The notes below the pieces were generated by a model that did no database searches, was not told the DNA's origin, and saw nothing but the letters and a program-made list of their open reading frames with translations. DNA of 64,000 nt from Apostichopus japonicus (taxonomy: Eukaryota > Echinodermata > Holothuroidea > Aspidochirotida > Stichopodidae): positions 23,032,960-23,096,959 of the forward strand of contig NC_092563.1 in NCBI RefSeq assembly GCF_037975245.1, read 5' to 3'. Positions 1-14,000 of the stretch are shown piece after piece; position 1 is the first letter of the stretch; every line of letters starts with the position of its first letter. The translations under genes and the position numbers were made by a program.

Positions 1-358
1 TAGGCCTAGCAGCATCAAGTCTTTGAATTTTGTCTTTTATTAAACACTAATATAAGACTCCCTGTATAAAACTGCTAAGCCTACAGTGACAGTATTGTAT
101 GTTGGAAAGGCTAACATAAAAGACTGACTCTGTAGACCTACATATTTTCCCTTGTTGTGCTTGTAAGTTGTACCTTTTCTTAGGCAACCTTAGCCTTTGT
201 TAAGCCTAAATCATCACCTGTACTGTATATGAGAAAGAAGAATGCTAGGCTTTGGACAAATATTGAGATTTAGTGTACATTGAGGGCTTGGAGATTTTAT
301 CTTACTTGTATAGGAAATACAGCCTAGGACTGATAACTCTTTATCTTTTTCTTTCAAG

Positions 359-3300
359 ATATTTGACCCAACCATGAAAAAGAAGAAGAAAAAGAAGCAA
401 ACTCCTTTGGAGTTTGATGCCAACCAAGATGAAGACGGTGCTCCTGCAGAGTCAGAACAAAAAGAAGACAAGACAGAGACGACTGAGGAAACTAAGGATG
501 AGATGAAGGATGAGACTAACACTAAAGCCGATTTAGGTGAGCTAACATCGCTGGCATTTAACCATTTGTCTGAGACAACAGCATCTGGTCTTAAATAACT
601 AAGTTTCCCTTCATGGGAAAAATAATTTTTTAAACTTCAAAGCTTCAACCATGAGCCTGAAATAATTGCATACTGGTGCATTATTGCTTTCAATTACAAC
701 TTATCAATTTAAGTGTTTCTTCTAGTTGCATGCTTCAGTTCTAGAGTTCCCATGAATTTTCTAATAAATAAATGTGATACAAGATTCTGGATTTACACGA
801 CTCATACAGGGAGATTGTATTGACAACATTTAGTGAAGTCATAAGAGCTGCTCTCAAATTAACATTTTTGTTGATCAATAATACTTGTTGTTGAACTGTA
901 TCCCTGAGTTTGAGTAATTGCAATCTTTCTTTCAGAAATAATTGGGAGGTTCTCTGAAAATTGGTGTAACAGGTTCATTCAAAACATTAAGGAACATTTC
1001 ATGAACACATCTTTCCCTGACAATCCTTTTGAAACAAACCTTTAATGGTAGCTACTTCTCCGTATATAGATGATGATCTCGACAACTTCTCAAAGTTGAA
1101 AAAGAAGAAGAAAAAGAAGAAGGCCCGTTTTGACATGGATGGTCTGATGGAGGCATTACCTGTAAGCAACACTTATTTTGGTCTATATATACAGTAAGCA
1201 ACATGTAATAAATGGGCCTACTGAAGATGAAGTAGGGCTGTAGTGGCAATTATGCACAACTAAAGGGTATCATCACAGTATACTGTACTGAGATTTGTGG
1301 TCAGAGTTTGTGTTACTACAATCTCAGCATGCTACATCTCTTTTGCTTCAAGGTTTTGACCTTGTCGTAATTCCACATTGTCTACCTAGGTGTTTTCTGA
1401 AGATTTCATATTTTCATGCCAAGTTTGAGCATACAAGATATTCTCTGATTTTACTGCAGAAGTTTGCTTGTAGACTGTAGTGTCATTAATCCAATATATA
1501 CTTCCACCCCCTCCTCCCTCATGTTGTGTAATGCCATATAGTACAGAGAGATACGTTTACATATTCAGTAGTTGTAGTGTAGCTGAGATTGAGAAGACAA
1601 GGAGAAAGTTGCATTGTACTCCATTGACAAACCTGTATTTCTGTTACTTACCGGTCTTATCTGTACATAAACACCGGGGAATGTACCTTGCATCAAAAAC
1701 TTAGTAATATTTTTAGAACAGTGTGTTTATTGACTCACTTAGACTGTGTTAGTACACTTTCCTCTTCCTTCGGAAGCTGCCATTCTGAGGGCAGACAACC
1801 TGTCACAAGAGCAGGGTAACTCCCTCTATCTCTCCTGTCATACTCAAATCTAGTTTGGTCTAGCACTCTTTTCTGCCCTGTGATGGTTTTGTAATATGGT
1901 TTTGATTTTGTTCACTTCATTTAAAGTCCTGTCTTCAGTTGGAAATTACAGGTCACAGTTCAAGTTGAATCAGTAAATATCGCATTACTCTGTGACAGTT
2001 TTTTGTACATTTAGTAAATTGTGGGTAGATTTTAGAATTTGTTTTTGGTCTTTGGTTGCTCCTTTATAAGTGTCAAAGTTTTACCCTCAACTGGCTCACT
2101 CGGTTGAGTCACACTCCCTTTAAGCCATGTTGTAAGTGAGTTTGAAGACATTGATTGCACAACACTGCTTTATTGGATCAATTTCGTCAGGATAATGAAG
2201 GGACAACTGAGGAAACAACACAGGAAACCAACGAGAGTACAATTGCTCCTCCCGCTGAGGACGACGACGATGAAGATACAGACATCTTCTCAAAGAAGAA
2301 GAAGAAGAAAAAGAAGAAGAGAGTGACGATCGAAGACGCTCTAAGCAACGGACAATCAGAGGAACAGAAAGAGGAAGGTGAGTTGTTAATCATGTGACTT
2401 GTCAGGTGGTATTATGTATGATATCAGGTAGCATGTATCCTGACAGAATGCCTCTATACCTTTCAAATTAAATTGTCTGAACGAACCTGTTTCAAGACAT
2501 TGTGGATCTTTTGACCTGATACACTACACAGTGGTCCTTTTCTGTGTAGCGAAAATCCTGTATATTGATGTTATGTCATTCAATTTTCTGTGTGCTGACT
2601 TAGCTATTATGGAGAGGAAAGAAGTTAAACTGTTATGATGCTTTTTAGGCACTCTTCCTGGACAATGTGTGGATTAATGCCAGGGTCGATTGATTGATGA
2701 TAGGGTGTCACCATAAACTCAGTCAGGGACGATTCTTTACGTACACTGACTATTGTAAATTCTGTACATGTTCAATCATTCTGGGACAAACTGATATTTA
2801 TCTTCTAGTTTTACAAGCAATATATTTAGAACCATTCCTTTTGTTGGTCACTGTTCCATTTTTTTATTTTTTATAAATGTTTTTCTTGATTTGCCTCTTT
2901 TAAGGAGAAGACATTGACGCGCGGATCAAAGCTGCAATTCCTTGGGCTGGATCTGAGAGAGATTACACATACGATGAGGTGATTGATTTGTTTGCCATGT
3001 AATCGTTAAGTATCTTTTATTGAATATGGTGGATATATTTATATGGTGGATATATAGTGGATATGCCAAAAGTGTTTTTACCATGCACTGATAAGCTTCT
3101 GGTAGAGAAAGGACTGTAAATATGCATCTAAAGTAGTAAACATTTGAACAGTTTTAATTTGTACACACAAACATAAAGAACATTCAGTAAGACTGGAAAG
3201 TTAAGCCTGACTGTAAGTTCTGACTTAAGTAGTCCCATCGTATCTGCCTCTTTCAAATGTGTTAGTTGTTGACTTTCTTTAAAGTATGTTTTGATGTAAA

Positions 3301-5972
3301 GCATAATTGATAGGGTTTATTCAAGTAGGATCATTACAGATATTGAGACTTGCTGCCTTTCCTTCCGATCTGAAATATCTTTTGTCCCAGATATTATAAT
3401 GAAATTGAGCATCCTGTGAAAGTGAAGTAACCCTGGGGGCTTACAGTACATAGAGAGTTTGTTGTGAAGATATTACTATTCTTGACGTATTTAACATTGT
3501 TACTATTGCAAAAGAACGACCAATATATCTTTTTGGGGGGGTAGGGGTTGGGGGGGTGGAAGGAGTTAACTTGTTCCAATCACTTAGCCCTTCAGACAGA
3601 CAACCTTAACCTTTCTTGAGTCAGGAGCAAACAGATAGGGAAGCAAATGCAAGAAATTAACAGTGGATCTTGTATTCATGTGTGTGCATGAAGCAGAATC
3701 CATCCTCTTACATTCACTCGGCTATTCAGACAATACTAAACTGAGCAAACTCTATAGTATTTAGTATGACACTACTATAAGGAACTTAATGAGAGATATA
3801 AGTGTAGTCATGTGTAGTCATGGAGTGAAGACTGTTTTAAAGACTTGATGCTAATTTTAATTGATCATCTCTTCCTAAAGTCTTCTTTATTTTTCATGAA
3901 TTGTGCACGCAGCTTTTGACAAGAGTGTTTGACATTATGAAGGCCAAGAATCCTGACATGGTTGGAGACAAGAAACGATTTGTCATGAAACCACCCCAGG
4001 TGGTCAGAGTGGGAACCAAAAAGAGCTCATTCGTTAACTTTTCCGATATTTGCAGAATGTAAGTGACTTTCTGTCTCTTTGGAAACAGTTTACAAAGGAA
4101 TACGAGGCAGTGTTTGAAGGCTTGTGTAGTTACATGGTAAACAGCAGGCTACCAGCTGTCACCTACATTACTACTCTAGAAGCAGTTTAGGACTTAATCT
4201 TCTATACTGTACTCTCATATCATGCTCATATCAGCAACTATACAGATAGTATGAACAGTTTCAAACTTGAATCTGAGAGTAATATAACATTTGTACTGTC
4301 AGTACAAATTATTTGAAGGATGACATCAAAGTACATTATACAAAATTCATAGTCGTGAATATTTAATTATATAAAATGCTAATTAACCTTTTCTATAGTT
4401 TACTGATACATATATTACATGGACTGTTTGTTAGCTTTGAGGCAATGCTTAGCACTTATTGACTTTCGTTGCATGGTTTGTTGCATTATCAGTATTAAAT
4501 GAGGTTTCTCAAACAGCTGAAATATATTAATTAAACGTGGCGCTCAAATTTCATAGGGTTAGATGCATTCAATACGTTAGCAATACATAGCAGCTTTGTA
4601 CTTATGAAAAAGCTTCTACTCAATTCCAAAATTTGTTCTGCTTGACATCGGTAACATGATGCGATAACGTTGATTGAATTTACAGTGACCTGTCTGTGAT
4701 TAAAGGGTGGGAAGACTTGCGCAAAAAGAAACGTGTCATGTCGGTACTCTGACCTCGTTTCGAACAAGGTGAAACAGAAGTGTTAAACACCACCATCGAT
4801 CCCAGAAAATACACACACAGCTAGCTACCATTGTTAATTAGACACTACTGTACAGTCAATACATACAGCTGCGGTCAATACCCACAACACAGTGTACATA
4901 GCAGCGTGGACATCTCAGGTCTAGATAAAAGATAACAAGGTATCACGTGTCATTACTGTCTGAAAACACTTCACTTGCAAGCAACAGAAAGTTGACTTTT
5001 TCAGAGCAAGGCACGCGGTTTGGGGAGAGTCTTCAATGCCTTTAAGATTTAAGAACAGTTCAATAGTAGATCGACTACTCTTTGTTCTTCCCCATCCCAG
5101 GCTTCACAGGCAGCCGGAACATTTGCTAGCCTTTCTCTTGGCTGAGCTGGGAACCAGTGGATCTATTGATGGTCAGAACATGTTAATCATCAAAGGTCGT
5201 TTCCAACAGAAACAGATTGAAAACGTTCTAAGACGATACATTAGTAAGTACATGGAACGTGTCATCGTTTTCACGCTTCCGCTTCATTTCCAAATTTTGA
5301 GAAGATTCTATGTGGACGGGTGATCATTAATAGTGGAAATGTTACTTGTAGTGAGTGTTGTGCTTGTACTCAGCTGCTCAGGGCATATTGAAAATATTTC
5401 ATAGGTACTAATTTAAGGTTACCTACTCACAGTTGAAACCTTGTGCTGGTACTCATAGCCAGTGGAATAATAATTGTAATCATGCCGTTTGTCCATTTGT
5501 ACTGCACGTCTGTTGGAAATGTATTGTTATTTCATTGGGAATTGTCTATAACTCATGAAAAATTGTACAAGAGGAGAATTTTCCTTCATGTTAGTAGATG
5601 ACTGATGCTTTCCCTCTGAAAAATATTCATCTTGTGAAGGAGACGTTCGGAGACCACAATCAAGCTCCACAGCCCTCTGCCGTTGGACTTAAATTGTCCA
5701 TTTTCTCCAAGATGTTCATAATCCTGCTGTATCCTCCATCTCTAGACCTCTAAAATGTCAAGTTTGATGAATGTTTCTCTTTTGCTCCTCCCGCAGAAGA
5801 GTATGTGACGTGTCACACGTGCAGGTCCTCGGAAACCATCCTACACAAGGAGAACCGCCTCTTCTTCCTCCAGTGCGAGAGCTGTCAGTCAAGGTGCTCG
5901 GTCGCTAGTATCAAATCAGGATTCCAAGCCGTCACATCAAAGAGGGCAACAATGAGAGCCAAAGCTAACTGA
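359..5972 (+). CDS. EIF2S2: Translation initiation factor eIF2 subunit beta (5' partial)
   Basis: Exons in the window: 359-536, 1070-1161, 2191-2377, 2905-2978, 3913-4058, 5101-5243 and 5797-5972 (stop TGA 5970-5972). All have AG/GT borders and matching phases, giving 331 residues. The family is about 333 long, so only the short first exon (around MSGDEM) is missing, upstream of base 1; the ATG at 374 is an internal Met in IFDPTM. eIF2 beta is part of the GTP-binding eIF2 complex that brings Met-tRNAi to the 40S subunit in the cytoplasm. Visible: three lysine boxes, one in each of the first three exons here, which in this family bind eIF5 and eIF2B epsilon; acidic linkers; the conserved core from [15 protein letters not shown] through [14 protein letters not shown] and [17 protein letters not shown]; and a C-terminal C2-C2 zinc finger (CHTC...CESC). 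Introns show no second gene. Identification is near certain. Confidence 0.97.
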
Positions 5973-6034
5973 TCCTCCGACGAAAAGATAGGGACTCTAA
6001 GTGACAGGAAGAATCGATAGAGTTTTGAAGGAAC

Positions 6035-6040
6035 AATAAA
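6035..6040 (+). promoter_or_regulatory. Probable EIF2S2 polyadenylation signal
   Basis: AATAAA lies about 63 bases after the EIF2S2 stop codon, followed by T/G-rich sequence. It is the first canonical hexamer downstream, so a short 3' UTR is inferred. Transcript data would settle the cleavage point. Confidence 0.5.
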
Positions 6041-6637
6041 TGTGGATTTGTTTGGTCGAATGAACAAGCATGGACAATTTCATCACAGTTGAGGTCGATT
6101 TGCTCTTAATACCAACATTGCGCGATGTGGACGACCGGTCATTCATTAAGTAGGGAGGGAATCTTCGGCCTGGCTTTAAAAAAAAAAAACAGATCAACTT
6201 TAAAGGCAGTATATCTTGTTTTGTCCACTGAACTTCAACATATTGTAAACATCTGATTGGTCCTTCATTACTTGGTTCTTCATTTTCTTATTTTCTTGTT
6301 TCTGTGATAGTTACTAGTACGTAATTTGGTAATATTGCTTCAGTTTCTTCCAGAGACTGCTGCAGATGCTTGTTGTTGTTTGTAATGTGTTTCAGTTAGT
6401 CATACATTGGAAGTGTAAGTTAAAAGGGCCGGGTGGTGGAGTTACCGTCGTTTTAGATGTAGTTTGATGAGCCTGTATTAAAAGTGAATGTTTGGGGTCA
6501 GTTTCTAATGATCAAATTGAGCAGAAGATTGTCTATATAAACAAGAAAAGTTGACCAGCTGTGAGGTTAGTTAAACATAATAGATTGAGTTATCAGCTCT
6601 TATTATTAGTTTCATGGAACAATGGCTATGAAATCAT

Positions 6638-6725
6638 AATATACATATATATATATTATTATATATATATATATATGTTTATATATATATACACAAATAT
6701 ATATATGTCATATATCATAATACAT
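6638..6725. repeat. AT dinucleotide microsatellite
   Basis: Imperfect (AT)n tract of about 88 bases with interruptions such as ATTATT, GTTT and ACAC. It lies in the 3' flank of EIF2S2. Confidence 0.85.
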
Positions 6726-9700
6726 ATTTTCTTTAACTTATTATACATGTGTTGTTCAAAATACATGTAAGTTAGAGAAAATCTGTACATAAAATGATAC
6801 TTCTGTATGTGTAGTAATTCTTAACTAACATTTCTCTTGCTTGACTAGCTCTTGTTTATAACATGTAGGTAAATGGGAATTGCTTGGTATTAATCACTCT
6901 TCCCTCACCGTGGAACATTATGACTAACAATCATCTTATTTTTGTGAGAACCCTTTATTGGAAACTAATCATCGATGATAGGAAAATGATCCAGTGATTT
7001 ATTGAAGGTTTGGTATTAAAAGGAAAGAATGTCGTGTGGGAGGAATATAATATATATTCTTGGTTATGAAATTTTGTAATGGAAACGTGAAAAGTTACAT
7101 TGTCATAATAAATTATGTAACTGTCTTGTTTTGGTGGCATTTTCAATAAAAGAGAAGGGAAAGACACGTCAGGAATCTGTCCCTTTTTTCTTTTCTTGTT
7201 TTTATTGTTAAATACACCTTTGAACTGTCAATGCTTAAATGGCTGCTAAGATAAGCAATTTACTGATACCAACCTAATAACCATGTTTTCTGGGGATGAG
7301 TGGGGTGCCTTCCAGAGGGGAGAATACCGAAGGTACCCTGAAACCTAGGATCACGCCAATTTTTATTTCATTAAACCCAGCAAGTGGCAGGGAAGGGATT
7401 TTAAGAGAAACATCGCCCTTTCACATAAATGTAAGAAAATCAACACGGTAACTGATGGGGAAGTTACGAAAGATTTTTAAGAAGCAGAATTTTGGCTAGA
7501 ATGGGATTTGAACCTCCTGACCACAAGATAATTTTGATCTATAACACAACAGTGCTCTGTTCTGTTCTTCCTGTTCAATGTATGTAAGTGAAGTGGCTAA
7601 ATCATTTCAAACAAAATATTCTGTGACAAATGTTCATTTCCCCAGACTGGTTACCTGGCAAAAGGTCTGACAAGAGGGAGGGGGGATATATAGTATACAC
7701 ATCACCACGAGGGTCAATTAAGTTGCTAAGAGATAAATAATTTGTTCTCATTTTCATAGTATACTTTAGGAAAGTAAGTAGGAGGGGGAGAGTGGCCGGG
7801 CTAGTGACATCTTTCCCCGGAGTCCAACCTTACTCAACTCTTAATGTTACTGTCCGTGAAACACTACTGTGATCCTTTAATAAATACAGACCTCTTAAAA
7901 GAATATGAAGTGCAACTATAGGTCAAATTTTGCCACAACTTTTGTAATTCATAACCTCAAATATTCTCATATGGAATAAGTATAAATATTATCATATACA
8001 TACATCATATTTAACAAATCTATGGAAACAGCATACATATTTTCATATATATCTCTATATATATATATATGAATATCGGAAATATCACTTTGCATTCCCT
8101 CTAAAAATTTCTCAAAAGCAGTGGTTGGATTTACCTAATGCTTATCAACTCACCTGAACCCCATCTTAACCATTTTACCAATATCTTGCCTTGGAATCAC
8201 AACACCAATGGAAAACATCACTCTCATTAATATTTTATAATTTTACACCAGCCTATTGAAAATATCTGTTACATGATTTCAAATGGCAATATGTTTACAC
8301 AGCACACATAAGAGCTAAATGGAATGAATACTTCATACCATAGTGAAGAAAACTATATAAAGTATACATAGCACACATAAACTGTCAAAAATACTGCTTA
8401 AAAATTTTTAAACCTACTTCTACTTTCTCCATATCTTTTTAAGAAATTCTTGACTGATCAAGTCATCTATACTAACCAATTTGCGGTTGGTATCAGTAGA
8501 TGGTGGCAATTTCTCTACATGTTATTGATGAAGCAATGTACACTAGTAAATAGTGAACATTCACACTATATTAAACATCACTGACTTGTTCATTAAATGC
8601 AGCACTTTAAGCTAATATCATAACACTATACCTGGGGATTGGGTTCTTAACTTTTCAAGTCAGTTTATATGCACATTATGTATTTACCTATCATTGGTCA
8701 TTAATCAAGTCAGCAACAATATTACTTAATGCTTTCCATTTGGAATGTTTCCCTTAGTAGTTATTACATATGCTAGGAACACATGAGATTCATGATATAG
8801 AAGGGGAAAAATGCCGTTTTTTCTACTTAAGAATGGTAAAGCTCTGTTTGGTTTAATCTTTTTCACATTGTCGGAGAGCAAAGAATCTGTACTGTTGATA
8901 TAGCACACCCAGCTTTGGCCCTAAACCACAATAAGCTCACATGGTCATGTTTTAGATATGGAAGGTCAAGGTTCGTAATCTACTTATCAGGCAATTAAAT
9001 TTACACAAGTCACTTCTGAATAACAAATTGTTAAGAAATGAAATTGGAAGAAAACTATGAAAAAAAACATTTAACCCCCCACCCCTATCCCATCCTCTGG
9101 TCTCCTCCTTCCATGAAATAAAAAAGAAGAGCATGAAAACTGGAAACAAATATATTAAAATATCCTAAATACCCTGGATATCAATTGTAGATTATTGATG
9201 AAGAAAATATCAGCCTCTCTGTAATAAATAAATGAAAATAAATATTTGATTTGTGCCTCACTTTGTAAAAGTTAAATAGTTAAGTTGAATTACTTCTCTC
9301 TTTGTGTTCTACTGTACTTACATTATATGCAACTTTTGAGGTATTTACTAACTGGCTCTTCTGTTATGATATGGTCAAACATGGAGAAAAGCTTTACAAG
9401 CTCAATTTCAAAATGTTTCATTTTGGAAATTGAACCGGGAAGATTCACGACCAAACAAAGTAACAAACATCAAGTTTGTTGTTAACTGTGATATAGGCCT
9501 TGACATATTGAACACATGTAGTAAATTAAACATCTTAAAGTATTAAAATTTTGGCAGTTTCTGATATTAAACTATAATATTTGGGAATGGAAAAGTTGCA
9601 GCTATCCTTTAAATTTATTATATAAAAATTTGTGCAGTGTTATGGTCAGTTAATGTAACCTGTTCTTCATATCTTTGACCCTGACAATCAATATCAAAGT

Positions 9701-9961
9701 GGTGTGCTACGTTTGAAAGAAAATTATCACGTCATAGCCATTATGAAGGTGTTCTAGTTCTAACAAGAGTTAGTCTATTGTTTACCAACTGATAGACAAT
9801 TAAAATTCAGATTTCCTTTGTTACAAGGTCTAAATAAAACTAAGGGATGAATCTTATATGTGCTTTGTATCAAATGAAAGCTAAATAACATGGTTTCCAA
9901 ATAGTAGTGTACCATGATACAGTAAATGCCATAAAGAAAACAAAAAAGCCTGTCAGGCTAA

Positions 9962-10450
9962 CTTTGTGCAAAATGTGAAAGATATAATCCCAAATGTGAA
10001 TTGAATATCGAGCATTTCTCAACATTTATGTCAAGTAAAACTTTGAAAATTTGTCAGACCACATTCTGCAACGGAGCTGAAAATTAAGCCTAAAATTTTT
10101 TAAGGTTTCACAAAATGTCCAAGATTATCACACTTTCACATGTCATTTGCCACAGTGAATTTTTAAAGAATGTTTGTCTGTTTTGTGCAAAATATGAATA
10201 TTGTCACACATATTTGTGTGAACAATGAAATAAAATTTATAACATTTTAAGTAAGGTTGTGCAGAGTTGACTTTGTGCAAAGTGTCAAAGTTATCATATC
10301 TTGACATGCGTATGTCACTATGAGTCTTACATAAAGTTCTATGTGTTGTGCAAGTGTTGTGCATTATATTAATAATGATATAATGATATAACATTTTTAT
10401 TGCTATAATAACGATTTCAGTTGTCCAAAATCTGAACATCATCACATCAT
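9962..10450. repeat. Degenerate local repeat with TTGTGCAAAATGTG core
   Basis: Variants of a core reading roughly TTGTGCAAAATGTGAAAG followed by a TTATCACA-like stretch recur near 9965, 10113, 10183, 10275 and 10421. Spacing is uneven, so this is an old, diverged tandem array or a run of fragments of one family rather than a clean minisatellite. No coding similarity seen. Confidence 0.4.
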
Positions 10451-10819
10451 TTTTTTTTTATTCTTGCAAAAGGACAAACTGAACTTTCAATCAGATTTAG
10501 GTTGGAATACAAAAACTGCAATCTAGAAATCTTTTCAAAAACAAACATCAGCCATTTTATAATTTAAGCAGATGAAGAGACTTCCATTGAATATATGCCT
10601 CGAACTAGCCTAATTAGCATATAACACTCTAGGGCAGAAACTGCTGTTAATTGGTTAGATTTATTATCATCTCATTGCTGAGTACTTCATATGGGGTTCT
10701 TACACCAACTTAACCTGTGTCAATAAAACGTCACCTAAAGAAAGAGGGCACTGAACGTTTCCAATTTTAAGCGGAACACAATTCACAGCCTTAAAGAATG
10801 ACATAATAACCTGTAATAA

Positions 10820-10825
10820 TTTATT
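10820..10825 (-). promoter_or_regulatory. Candidate CEP72 polyadenylation signal
   Basis: TTTATT on the plus strand reads AATAAA on the minus strand, about 190 bases past the CEP72 stop codon at 11015-11017. It is a plausible 3' end signal. Other AT-rich hexamers exist further on, so usage is unproven. Confidence 0.4.
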
Positions 10826-11014
10826 GCCTCATGTTGGTGTTGGTCAGTTGAAGGTCCTGATGTAACTAACAAATCTTACAATATAAACCAAACAGTTTGA
10901 ACCACGATGAGTACTTCATTCAATGTTACTAAACATTCAGATCAGGTATTGAAACATTTCGACAAGTACCAAATACCACACATATATTCTGCCATAGATA
11001 ACACTAAAACCCTT

Positions 11015-14000
11015 TTAGACCAGATTCTGGTTACGATCCGAGGTAGGAATCATATTAATGCTGTTCTTTAACTCCCCGTAAGACCAGTGGAGCTGTTTAA
11101 CTTCCTGCAAGTGACGTTTCTTTAGTTCATCCATCTCTTTCAGTAAATGGTCGTTGGTGGTTACTAAAGACCTGAAAGTAATAAGAATTCATTTTGACTC
11201 TATTTAACTCATGCTGTGTCACTTACATTAAATAATTGTACAAAGCAAACCCCTCCCACTCTCCCTATAAAAAAACAAGGGGAAATGTTCAGGTGTAAAT
11301 GCTCACAAGGTCATAGTTTGTTACTGTTCTAGAGATGCTTTAATTGTGGTATAAAACTGCATGCTTTTAGCTGTCCAATTCAGAGGCTACGGACAGAACA
11401 AAATGTTTCTGTGTATTACAACAAACAAGTACAGACACTCTGCCAGTATTTTCAGTTATATTGGAAAAGACAGTGAAAAAACTATATTGAGCTCCTTACT
11501 TGTGACTTTCTTGCAGCATGTTGGCTAGTTCTTGAAGTTGTTTAAAGTGTTTTATCTGAAATTTGAGCTTCTCATTTTCGAGTAGTAAGGAGTCAACTTC
11601 TCTCCTCAGACCTAAAGAGGGGACAAAGAAAGGAAAGAATTGTTAATATTCAGAGGTAAGGTAGATATAATATGGGGCTTTGATCTTAGTGATTCAACCA
11701 GTGTTGATGATGGAGAGGGAAAGATGGAGAAAAGGGGCCAAGGCAAAGGGGAGGGAGGGGGGAGGATGGAAGGGCAAGGGATAGGAAAGAGGGAGGGGGA
11801 GAGCAGTGAAGACAGGGGGTAAGGGATTGGTTAGAAGTTACCTAAGTAAAGTACCAACAAACCTAAAAAGCAATAAGCAGGATATGCTGATTACTCCTTG
11901 CTAATTTCCCAAAGAAAAATTAAAGCCAAAAGGTAAGAATAAAAAAAAAATCAATATTCCCTCCCCTGTCTGTAGTCTCCCCTCCTCCAACATGAGTGCA
12001 ATACAGTGTTACCTTCATCTACTCCAGCTTTAAGTGGGTGAATCACACCATTTGGTTCCCTCGTCTTCAGTAATTGGTTTTGAAGAAGAGAATTCTTTTC
12101 CATAGAATCCTGAAGTTTACCCTGGAGAAGCCGCTGAAAGGCAAGTGGGAAACAACCATTAGCTTGAATAGTCAAACACTAAAAAAAATCATTTCAAATA
12201 ACGCAGAAAACCATTAAACATTTCTGACTTAGTATTTGCATGTTATCAATTCTGACACAAAAAATGAGTTGTGGTGACAATAATTTATGAGGATGTTTGA
12301 ATAAGTCTGATCAACTATAACCTTACATGTAGTAATTCTCAGTAAACATTTCAAATAATGCAGAAAACATTCAAGTTTCTGACTTAGTATTTGCAGTTAT
12401 CAATTCTGACACAAAAAAGAGTTGTGGGTGACAATAATTTATGAGGATGTTTGAATAAGTCTGATCAACTATAATCTTACATTGAGTAGTAATCCTCAGT
12501 AAACTTGGTAAGAGTAGCAGGAAACCACAGATGAAACATACATGGCTGCATCACATTACATTACCTTCTTAAAGACGCCTTTTTTTTTACTAGAGTTTAC
12601 AGTATATTAATGACAAAAGAAGGAACTTCCTTAACCGGGGGTTACAACTGGTACAAACATCCCCAAATGACAGACTGAAGGATAAAAAACTGTCCAGAGA
12701 AAACAGCCATATTATTTAGGAAATCAAGTTCAAAAGTGATTATAGCTTAAAATGGCTAAAGAGCCCCAATATTCTCTCTGTTACTCTTTTTTGCAACTCA
12801 AATCATATCTTTGAAACTTAATGGCTTGGCCACTCTCAACATTAACAATTAAACATTCTCCTACTCAGAGATTTGGGATCTTTCAACATTCTTTGTGCAA
12901 GGGTTAACCACATCTGTCAGATACCAAATAAAATGTACCCCTTGTCATGATATCATTGCTAGGTACCTGTTAGCTATGAAAGGCTATCAAAGAAGGCATC
13001 AGTTTCAACATGGGCTTTATTTCTTACTTTCTATTCTTCTAGGATTTCTTGTTTAAAGTTTTCTTCCTTGTCTCTTCCGGTTTTGCTTTCCAACCTTCCG
13101 GTCGCTACAAGCTTAATCAACAACCGTCATTTGAACTTATGGTGCATTTTGTACACTGAGCACCTGTATTGACTTTTGTGTACATGTGACAAAGTAACTT
13201 TGAATAAAATTGAATTTGAATCGAATAATGACGGAATAATGGGATGTCAAAACAGCTACAATTATAATTTACTTACAACTTCCTCTTGAGTTTCCCACAA
13301 ACACTTTTCCAATTCTTTGTGAAATTGTTGACCGTCCCCTTTCCTTCTCTCTTCGACCTCTCCTCTCAGAATAAGATTCTCCTCCTCTAGCTTCTTCATC
13401 ACTTCATCAAACTTACTGGCAGGACTCGGATGGGATGCTAAGTTTTCAAGGAATGCTGTCTTTATGATATGTCTTGCTTGTGCTGTAGAAAAAAAGGAGT
13501 TTGTGCTTCTTAAAGGACACTATGTGAAAATCTCCAAAGACAACTTTATAACATATTATGGTAATCTCTAAAGACCAACATCATATCATATAATGGTAAT
13601 CTCCAAAGACCAACATTATAACATATAATGGTAATCTCTAAAGACAACATTATATCATATAATGGTAATCTCCAAAGACCACATTATAATATATGATGGT
13701 AATCTCTAAAGACAACATTATAACACATAATGGTAATCTCCAAAGACAAACATAATATCATATAATGGTAATCTCCAAAGACAAACATTATATCATATAA
13801 TGGTAATCTCCAAAGACAAACATTATATCATATCATGGTAATCACCAAGGACCAACATTATAACATATAATGGTAATCTCCAAAGACAACATTATAACAT
13901 ATAATGGTAATCTCTAAAGATATCATTATATCATATAATGGTAATCACCAAAGACAACATTATAACATATAATGGTAATCTCCAAAGACAACATTATAAC

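Larger units (their letters stand above)
6041..10819. other. Intergenic region between convergent EIF2S2 and CEP72
   Basis: No exon with splice borders and recognisable protein similarity was found on either strand. The open frames here are short and often low-complexity. The region holds AT dinucleotide tracts (about 6638-6725 and 8040-8075) and a degenerate repeat near 9.96-10.45 kb. Around 7728-7765 a segment resembles one at about 35967-36004 (a shared core near GATAAATAAT...TTTGTTCTCATTTTCATA), suggesting an interspersed repeat. A B-box-like word (GGTTCAAATCC on the minus strand, near 7510) hints at an old tRNA-derived SINE, but no full element can be drawn. Confidence 0.6.

Noticed and set aside
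374-598. Separate small gene starting at ATG 374
   Set aside because: It is an eIF2 beta exon read past its donor at 537. The upstream IFDPT residues and AG acceptor show the Met is internal.
2086-2150. tRNA-like A box TGGCTCACTCGG in an EIF2S2 intron
   Set aside because: The expected B box downstream is too degenerate (AGTTTGAAGAC), and no cloverleaf or target-site duplication can be drawn.
2690-2752. Possible C/D-box snoRNA in an EIF2S2 intron (TGATGA and CTGA about 55 bases apart)
   Set aside because: No terminal stem pairs the two boxes, the C box is imperfect and no guide sequence to rRNA is apparent.
7490-7530. tRNA gene suggested by GGTTCAAATCC on the minus strand
   Set aside because: There is no A box at the right distance and no acceptor or anticodon stems. 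At best it is an old SINE B box.
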